Source: Vibrio sp. CAU 1672
GTDB taxonomy: Bacteria; Pseudomonadota; Gammaproteobacteria; Enterobacterales; Vibrionaceae
NCBI RefSeq assembly: GCF_029223195.1
Contig: NZ_JARHUF010000016.1
Span: 52,049-103,089, forward strand
DNA: 51,041 nucleotides
Reading direction: 5' to 3'
Shown here one piece after another: positions 45,763 to 51,041 of this stretch (position 1 is the first letter of the stretch; every line of letters begins with the position of its first letter). Below the pieces are notes generated by a model. It was given only the letters and a program-made list of their open reading frames with translations, had not been told where the DNA came from and did no database searches. The position numbers and the translations under genes are program-made.

Positions 45763-47712
45763 ATGGCGTCGGATCTTCTGAATGTAGGTACTCAAAGTGT
45801 GCTTACGGCTCAGAGACAACTTAACACCACTGGTCATAACATTTCTAATGTTAATACAGAAGGTTATAGCCGCCAGTCGGTCATACAAGGTACCAACGAT
45901 CCGCGCCAGTTTGGTGGTTCGACCTACGGCATGGGCGTGCATGTGGAAAATGTTCGCCGCTCTTGGGATCAGTTTGCCGTTAATGAACTCAACTTGTCCG
46001 CAACCAACCATGCCAACAAAACCGATAACCAAGATAATCTCGATATGCTGTCAGGCATGCTGAGCTCAGTTGCATCCAAAAAAATCCCGGAAAACCTTAA
46101 CGAGTGGTTTGATGCGTTGAAAACCATGGCCGATACCCCGAATGACCTCGGTGCACGTAAGGTCGTGCTGGAGAAGGCGAAAATCTTCTCTGATACGTTA
46201 AATGACTTCCATGAAACCGTGCGGCTGCAGTCGGATGTAACCAACAAAAAACTGGATATGGGGATCGAGCGGGTTAACCAGCTGGCGCTGGAGATTCGAG
46301 ATATCCACCGCTTGATGATGCGCACGCCAGGCCCACACAACGACTTGATGGATCAGCATGAAAAACTGGTGACTGAGCTGTCAGAGTACACCAAAGTGAC
46401 CGTGACCCCGCGTAAAAACGCCGAGGGATTCAACGTACATATCGGTAATGGCCATACCTTGGTTTCTGGTACCGAAGCCAGCCAGTTAAAAATGATCGAT
46501 GGGTATCCGGATGTGCACCAGCGTCGGTTAGCACTGGTTGAAGGAGATGGCATCAAAGCGATTAAGTCTGATGATATGGATGGAAAAATCGGTGCGATGC
46601 TGGAAATGCGCGACAAGCATATCCCCCAACTTCTGGATGAAATGGGCCGGGTTGCAACGGGGTTTTCATATAAAATCAATCAGTTGCAAAAGCAAGGTTT
46701 AGATTACAATGGTGAGATTGGGGAAGACATTTTCACCGATGTAAATTCCGAGCATGTGGCAAAATCGCGGGTATTTGCCGCACCGAATTCACAGGCGGAT
46801 ATTGCGGTCAAAATTAATGATATTTCCGCACTGAAGGGCGGTGAGTATTCGCTGCGTTATGATGGCGAGCGTTACATCGTGACGACCCCCAAAGGTGAAC
46901 AGTTAGAATACAATGTTGACCAGTCGGACTCTGTCATTGAAATTGAACAGGATGGCATGAGAGTCGAGATTGGGACGGGGCTTGAGCCGGGGGAGCGGGT
47001 ATTGCTGCGTCCGACTCGCAGCGGGGCCGCGATCATCAAGATGGAAACCAACGATGCCAAGGCGATTGCCGCCCAGAGCTACGAGGCATCCACCACCTTT
47101 GCCCAGGGGAAAGCTAAGTTCATTATTCATGACGCCGGGGATGTGAAAGAGTTTGAAGCCACGCTGCAGCCCAAAGACGAAGAGCATGAGAAACCGTGGC
47201 TGAAGATTACCGACCCCAAAGGTAACGAATTGCCGTTCAAGTACACCTTTCCTAACGGTAAAGACAAACCACCGCACATTGAAATCTCGGTGCCGGAAGG
47301 GCATGAGTTGTACATAGAGGGTGAGCCGACGGTGTTTGAGCTGACGGAAGGCGCATTTGTAAACGATAAATTTACCGCCAACCTGCGGCCATCGGAGGGC
47401 GGAAACGGTAATTTGCGCAAAATGCAGCAACTGCAGACCAACAAAATGATGGATGGCAAGGCGAGTACTCTAATCGATGTTTACCACAACCTGAATACCG
47501 AAGTCGGGCTGAAGTCCTCGACTGCTAATCGACTGGCATCTGTTGCCCGGCTGGAGCATGAAGCGGCACAAGAGCGTGTTGCGTCTATTTCAGGGGTGAA
47601 CCTGGACGAAGAAGCGGCCAACATGATGAAGTTTCAGCAAGCGTACATGGCCTCCTCGCGCATTATGCAAGCGGCAAATGAGACGTTTAATTCCATTTTA
47701 CAACTGCGATAA
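45763..47712 (+). CDS. flgK: Flagellar hook-filament junction protein FlgK
   Basis: A 649-residue junction protein (HAP1). The N-terminal DLLNVGTQSVLTAQRQLNTTGHNISNVNTEGYSRQ and the C-terminal GVNLDEEAANMMKFQQAYMASSRIMQAANETFNSILQLR are diagnostic. E. coli FlgK has 547 residues; the additional length is in the central domain, as is usual in vibrios. The ATG at 45763 has GGGGG upstream; a TTG at 45751 in frame is less likely. FlgN is its chaperone. Confidence 0.96.
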   Translation: MASDLLNVGTQSVLTAQRQLNTTGHNISNVNTEGYSRQSVIQGTNDPRQFGGSTYGMGVHVENVRRSWDQFAVNELNLSATNHANKTDNQDNLDMLSGMLSSVASKKIPENLNEWFDALKTMADTPNDLGARKVVLEKAKIFSDTLNDFHETVRLQSDVTNKKLDMGIERVNQLALEIRDIHRLMMRTPGPHNDLMDQHEKLVTELSEYTKVTVTPRKNAEGFNVHIGNGHTLVSGTEASQLKMIDGYPDVHQRRLALVEGDGIKAIKSDDMDGKIGAMLEMRDKHIPQLLDEMGRVATGFSYKINQLQKQGLDYNGEIGEDIFTDVNSEHVAKSRVFAAPNSQADIAVKINDISALKGGEYSLRYDGERYIVTTPKGEQLEYNVDQSDSVIEIEQDGMRVEIGTGLEPGERVLLRPTRSGAAIIKMETNDAKAIAAQSYEASTTFAQGKAKFIIHDAGDVKEFEATLQPKDEEHEKPWLKITDPKGNELPFKYTFPNGKDKPPHIEISVPEGHELYIEGEPTVFELTEGAFVNDKFTANLRPSEGGNGNLRKMQQLQTNKMMDGKASTLIDVYHNLNTEVGLKSSTANRLASVARLEHEAAQERVASISGVNLDEEAANMMKFQQAYMASSRIMQAANETFNSILQLR

Positions 47713-47725
47713 GGAGGCGAAGTAA

Positions 47726-48919
47726 GTGTTAACTCGGATATCTAGTTTCCATAATTATCAGTCAGTACAAAATGACTTGCGCCGTCAGGAGAACAAGGTT
47801 CATCACAACCACGCCCAGCTTGCCTCTGGTAAGAAGTTGCTTAAACCAAGTGATGATCCTCTCGCGTCACATTACATCCAGAATATTAGCCAGCAGCAGG
47901 AACAGCTCAAGCAGTATCTGAGCTCGATCGTGTTGGTGCGTAACCGCTTGGAAAATCATGAAGTTAACATCGCCAGTGCGGAGAGCTTTGCCGATGAGTC
48001 AAAACGCCTGACGATGGAAATGATCAACGGTTCTTTTTCCGCAGAAGACAGGCAAGCGAAAAAGCGTGAGCTGGAAGAGATCGCCAATAACTTCCTCAAC
48101 TTGGCTAATACTCAAGATGAGTCCGGCAACTACGTCTTTGCCGGCACCAAACCGAAGAACCAGCCGTTTTATCGTGATCATGACGGCAGCGTCCAGTATG
48201 CGGGCGATGATTATCAACGCAAGATGAAGGTCTCAAGTATGCTTGAGATGGCGATGAACGATCCGGGCAGTAAATTGTTTATGGCGATCCCGAATCCATA
48301 CGGTGATTATCAACCCAACTATACGTTACAAAACGGCTCTGAGTTGCTACTGAGTAAAGCGACCAACGCCAATAGCCAGGACGAGTCGGCATACCGCGTG
48401 ACCTTTGTCGATATGAGTAATGGCAAATTTGCTTACCAGCTGGAAAAAAACGGCAAGGTTGTCGATGCCGATGAGTTTTCCCCGGAAAAAGGCATTGAGT
48501 ATCAAGGCTTGAAAATTCACGTTAAAGGGCAAATTACCCCCGGAGACAGCATTGAACTGGATAAGCGCGGTTCATTTAGTATTTTTGACACCTTCAAGCA
48601 AGCCATGTCCTTGTCGGACCGATCAGTATCTGATACATCGGCCACGGCCAAATTGCATCAGATGACGGAAGAATTCCACGCGGCTTTTATTCACCTCAAC
48701 AAAGCGCGCACCGACGTTGGTGCCCGGTTGAGCACGCTGGATATCCAGGAGCAAAATCATCAAGACTTTGATTTGTCGCTGGCTAAGGCAAAAAGCAATT
48801 TTGAGGATTTAGATTATTCTAAGGCGGTGATTGAGTTTTCAGAGAACACCCGAGCCTTGCAAGCGTCACAGCAAGCATTTGGCAAAACCAAAGATTTGAC
48901 ATTGTTTAATTATCTTTAA
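47726..48919 (+). CDS. flgL: Flagellar hook-filament junction protein FlgL
   Basis: A 397-residue HAP3 protein with flagellin-like ends: MLTRISSFHNYQSVQNDLRRQENKV with LASGKKLLKPSDDPLA at the N-terminus, and YSKAVIEFSENTRALQASQQAFGKTKDLTLFNYL at the C-terminus. The GTG start has AAGGAGG nine bases upstream. It follows flgK by 13 bases and shares its promoter. Confidence 0.96.
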   Translation: MLTRISSFHNYQSVQNDLRRQENKVHHNHAQLASGKKLLKPSDDPLASHYIQNISQQQEQLKQYLSSIVLVRNRLENHEVNIASAESFADESKRLTMEMINGSFSAEDRQAKKRELEEIANNFLNLANTQDESGNYVFAGTKPKNQPFYRDHDGSVQYAGDDYQRKMKVSSMLEMAMNDPGSKLFMAIPNPYGDYQPNYTLQNGSELLLSKATNANSQDESAYRVTFVDMSNGKFAYQLEKNGKVVDADEFSPEKGIEYQGLKIHVKGQITPGDSIELDKRGSFSIFDTFKQAMSLSDRSVSDTSATAKLHQMTEEFHAAFIHLNKARTDVGARLSTLDIQEQNHQDFDLSLAKAKSNFEDLDYSKAVIEFSENTRALQASQQAFGKTKDLTLFNYL

Positions 48920-49184
48920 TCTGTTTACCGCTGGCTTTGTGCTGATACACCTTGTGCCTTATGTGCTACGCCTTAAGTGCCGCGTGTATCACTCGACAAA
49001 GATGGCTAGTGCGGCAGGTTTTTACCGAAAGCGGCAAACTTTAATGTGGCAAAACAGCGGCAGTGAATGACACTGCCATTGCCGGAGTACTGCGTAGGAA
49101 GTGTACAATTTCAACCCGGCTTTAGGTATTACGTAACTATATGTTTAAAAGGACATTTTGTTATAGGCTGAATGAATTATTAAA
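48920..49184. other. Intergenic region flgL to first flagellin
   Basis: A perfect hairpin GGCAGTG-AATGA-CACTGCC lies at 49059-49077 but lacks a T-run, so it may be a weak terminator or message-end structure. No other gene or RNA recognised. The flagellin promoter follows. Confidence 0.45.
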
Positions 49185-49185
49185 G

Positions 49186-49202
49186 TTGGCACGCATATTG
49201 TA
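49186..49202 (+). promoter_or_regulatory. Sigma-54 promoter of the first flagellin gene
   Basis: TTGGCACGCATATTGTAT has a perfect TGGCACG -24 element (GG at 49188-49189). The -12 element is TTGTA in place of TTGCA. In V. cholerae the flagellin gene after flgL (flaA) is the one flagellin that depends on sigma-54, which agrees with this placement. Confidence 0.8.
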
Positions 49203-49344
49203 TTAAAGTGATTATAAAGGGCTTACAAGATTCTAAACCCTGCCTCAGGGCGGCTTTAGCAAGTAATTTTACGGTCAGTGCTTATCCAAATGAGAGTAAA
49301 GCTGGCCGCTTCGCAAAAGCTTGCGAACTCAATAGGAGAGCATA

Positions 49345-50499
49345 ATGGCTGTAACAGTAAGTACGAACGTATCTGCGATGACCGCGCAGCGTTACTTAAA
49401 CAAAGCGACCAGCGAGCTGAATACCTCGATGGAGCGTTTATCATCCGGTCATAAAATTAACAGTGCCAAAGATGATGCGGCGGGCCTGCAGATTTCTAAC
49501 CGACTGACTGCGCAGTCTCGTGGCCTGGACGTCGCGATGCGTAATGCCAATGATGGTATCTCGATTGCGCAAACCGCAGAAGGTGCGATGAACGAAGCAA
49601 CATCGATCATGCAGCGTATGCGTGATCTGGCGCTTCAATCTGCCAATGGTACCAACTCACCAGCGGAGCGTGAGGCAATCAATGAAGAGTCGACAGCACT
49701 GACGGATGAGCTCAACCGTATTGCTGAAACGACCTCATTTGGTGGTCGCCGACTGTTGAACGGCTCATTTGGTGATGCGGCATTCCAAATTGGTGCCAGC
49801 TCAGGTGAAGCCATGGTAATGGCATTAACCAGTATCCGTGCCGATGATGAACGTATGGGCGGGGTGACCTTCTTTTCGGAAAATGCTAAAGATAAAGATT
49901 GGGGGGTTGATCCGAACTACTCCAAGTTGCATATCACCTTACCGGGCATGGGAGAAGATGAAGAGGGTAATGTTGATGACCTCGTCATCGATATCCAGGC
50001 TAAAGCAGGTGACGACATTGAAGAGTTGGCCACTTACATTAATGGCCAGTCTGACATGATTAATGCATCGGTCAGTGAAGACGGCAAGTTACAAATCTTC
50101 GTTGCCCATCCTAATGTTCAAGGTGATATTTCGATTTCTGGCGGTCTGGCATCGGATCTGGGCCTGAGTGATGAAGCGGTAAGAACATCGGTTCAGGATA
50201 TTGATATGACAACGGTTCAGGGCTCACAGAATGCGGTTGGCGTCCTGGATGCGGCACTGAAGTACGTTGATTCACAACGTGCGGATTTAGGTGCGAAACA
50301 GAACCGTCTGAGCCACAGTATTAATAACCTGGCCAATATCCAGGAAAACGTTGATGCGTCGAACAGCCGCATTAAAGATACCGATTTTGCGAAAGAAACC
50401 ACGCAAATGACGAAAGCACAAATTTTGCAGCAGGCAGGGACTTCAATTCTTGCTCAAGCGAAACAGTTGCCAAACTCTGCAATGTCGCTATTGCAGTAG
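49345..50499 (+). CDS. flaA: Polar flagellin, FlaA type
   Basis: A 384-residue filament subunit. The conserved D0/D1 N-terminus ([29 protein letters not shown], residues 28-56) and C-terminus ([19 protein letters not shown], then [20 protein letters not shown]) are complete. The short central domain is as expected for sheathed Vibrio flagellins. Position after flgL and the sigma-54 promoter match the essential FlaA of V. cholerae rather than the sigma-28 flagellins. GGAG lies before the ATG. Confidence 0.93.
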   Translation: MAVTVSTNVSAMTAQRYLNKATSELNTSMERLSSGHKINSAKDDAAGLQISNRLTAQSRGLDVAMRNANDGISIAQTAEGAMNEATSIMQRMRDLALQSANGTNSPAEREAINEESTALTDELNRIAETTSFGGRRLLNGSFGDAAFQIGASSGEAMVMALTSIRADDERMGGVTFFSENAKDKDWGVDPNYSKLHITLPGMGEDEEGNVDDLVIDIQAKAGDDIEELATYINGQSDMINASVSEDGKLQIFVAHPNVQGDISISGGLASDLGLSDEAVRTSVQDIDMTTVQGSQNAVGVLDAALKYVDSQRADLGAKQNRLSHSINNLANIQENVDASNSRIKDTDFAKETTQMTKAQILQQAGTSILAQAKQLPNSAMSLLQ

Positions 50500-50506
50500 T
50501 AAAGCT

Positions 50507-50550
50507 AACCTGCCGAACGCTTCTCCAGACGTGGAGAGTGTGGCAGGTTT
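50507..50550 (+). terminator. Terminator-like hairpin after the first flagellin gene
   Basis: Outer stem AACCTGCC/GGCAGGTT encloses a second stem around CTCC/GGAG. It starts eight bases after the stop. Only TTTA follows, so the T-run is short. Confidence 0.7.
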
Positions 50551-50899
50551 ATGGCAAGCAACTTAACAATAGAATGAGCGGCTCTCTCATCTCTCACCTG
50601 CCAATCATTTTCAATGTAAAGTTGCACCCGGTGTGCCGGAAATGTGTTCATTTCTCTTGATCTCCACATTGGCTCTGGCTACCACTCTAGCCCCGGTTCT
50701 CTCAAAGGAAAAGGGGCTTTTCCTTTCTCTGCACTAAGAATTTTTTCCCTTATTCCTGGCCTTGCAGTTATGTCTGTCATGCGCACTTTTAGTAAAAGTA
50801 ACCATCTCGGCTGGCTTTCTCCAAACTTGAGCGTTTTTTGCAATTTTAGGCCAAAAAACCAAACCAGCTCTCGCTCGATCATTTTTTCCATTTTTTTCC
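50551..50899. other. Long spacer between the flagellin genes
   Basis: About 350 bases, unusually pyrimidine-rich on the plus strand. A perfect 10-bp inverted repeat AAAGGAAAAG/CTTTTCCTTT with a GGG loop is at 50704-50726. A minus-strand frame across 50679-50993 has no family features and overlaps the second flagellin's promoter, so I do not call it. Could hold a small RNA, unproven. Confidence 0.4.
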
Positions 50900-50926
50900 T
50901 AAAGGTTCTGACATTGGTGTCGTTAA
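50900..50926 (+). promoter_or_regulatory. Sigma-28 promoter of the second flagellin gene
   Basis: TAAA, exactly 15 bases, then GTCGTTAA, which matches GCCGATAA at 6 of 8 positions. It lies about 80 bases before the ATG at 51008. Contrast with the sigma-54 promoter of the preceding flagellin. Confidence 0.75.
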
Positions 50927-51007
50927 TAAAAGTAACTTTGAGAGAACTACTTGGTTTTCCGAGACGTCGGAAACCGCACCATCGGAAAATCAATTGGAGA
51001 AATCACC

Positions 51008-51041
51008 ATGGCAGTAAATGTAAACACCAACGTATCAGCGA
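51008..51041 (+). CDS. flaC: Second flagellin (FlaC-type), 5' end only
   Basis: Only the first 11 codons (MAVNVNTNVSA) lie in the window, but this is the near-invariant Vibrio flagellin N-terminus and resembles the start of the preceding flagellin. TGGAG stands upstream of the ATG. In V. cholerae the gene after flaA is flaC. The remainder is beyond the right edge. Confidence 0.85.
   Translation, partial: MAVNVNTNVSA

Noticed and set aside
50679..50993. A 104-codon minus-strand frame between the flagellin genes
   Set aside because: It covers the sigma-28 promoter of the second flagellin, lacks a ribosome site and has no recognisable domain.

Overview
The window is a stretch of chromosome from a Vibrio species (Gammaproteobacteria). 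The evidence is the polar-flagellum gene set with the Vibrio-specific genes flgT, flgO and flgP, two flagellin genes after flgL, a ChiP-type chitoporin close to a GH20 chitobiase, a NutA-like 5'-nucleotidase lipoprotein, and the gene orders lolB-ispE-prs and hemA-prfA-prmC-sirB2-sirB1-kdsA. Sequence alone does not settle the species. Most of the window is conserved core genome. I see no phage, insertion sequence or CRISPR array.

Layout. (1) 1-830: a six-gene tRNA operon on the minus strand (Met, Leu, Gln, Met, Leu, Leu in transcription order) behind a strong promoter with a GC-rich discriminator. (2) 1.0-13.4 kb: housekeeping genes. On the minus strand, lolB-ispE-prs and pth-ychF serve outer-membrane lipoprotein sorting, isoprenoids, PRPP and translation quality control. 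On the plus strand, hemA-prfA-prmC-sirB2-sirB1-kdsA serves haem, peptide release and Kdo synthesis, followed by nutA and the editing protein ybaK. (3) 13.5-17 kb: rluF, smrA, a tiny DUF3149 membrane protein behind an FNR-like box, a tRNA-Pro gene preceded by two decayed tRNA-Pro-like copies, and a TraB/GumN protein. (4) 17.4-26.8 kb: chitin and copper genes. These are a chitobiase lipoprotein, a small beta-barrel porin, copA with a DUF411 gene behind a clear CueR-type promoter, the chitoporin chiP, and a DUF2057 protein. CRP-like sites lie upstream of all three chitin/porin genes. (5) 27-31.6 kb: gltX, then a decayed segment. It holds a sugar PTS EIIC gene and a histidine kinase gene, both cut off at their 3' ends and fused tail to tail. 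The partner response regulator has a one-base frameshift, and an upstream gene survives only as a scrap. A possible AP2-like DNA-binding protein and tRNA-Arg(CCU) follow. (6) 31.7-51.0 kb: flgT; flgO-flgP; flgA, flgM-flgN; cheV-cheR; flgBCDE; flgFGHIJ; flgK-flgL; a flaA-type flagellin; and the first codons of a second flagellin.

The flagellar block shows its transcriptional hierarchy in the DNA. Sigma-54 (-24/-12) promoters precede flgB, flgF, flgK and the first flagellin. Sigma-28 promoters precede flgM and the second flagellin. FlgM is the anti-sigma-28 factor, so late genes open once the hook is complete and FlgM has been exported.

I found no convincing new multi-gene system. The best leads are the doubly broken two-component/PTS junction, the decayed tRNA-Pro tandem, the CRP-like sites shared by the chitin genes, the FNR-like box on the DUF3149 gene, and a terminator-like palindrome in the flgK leader.
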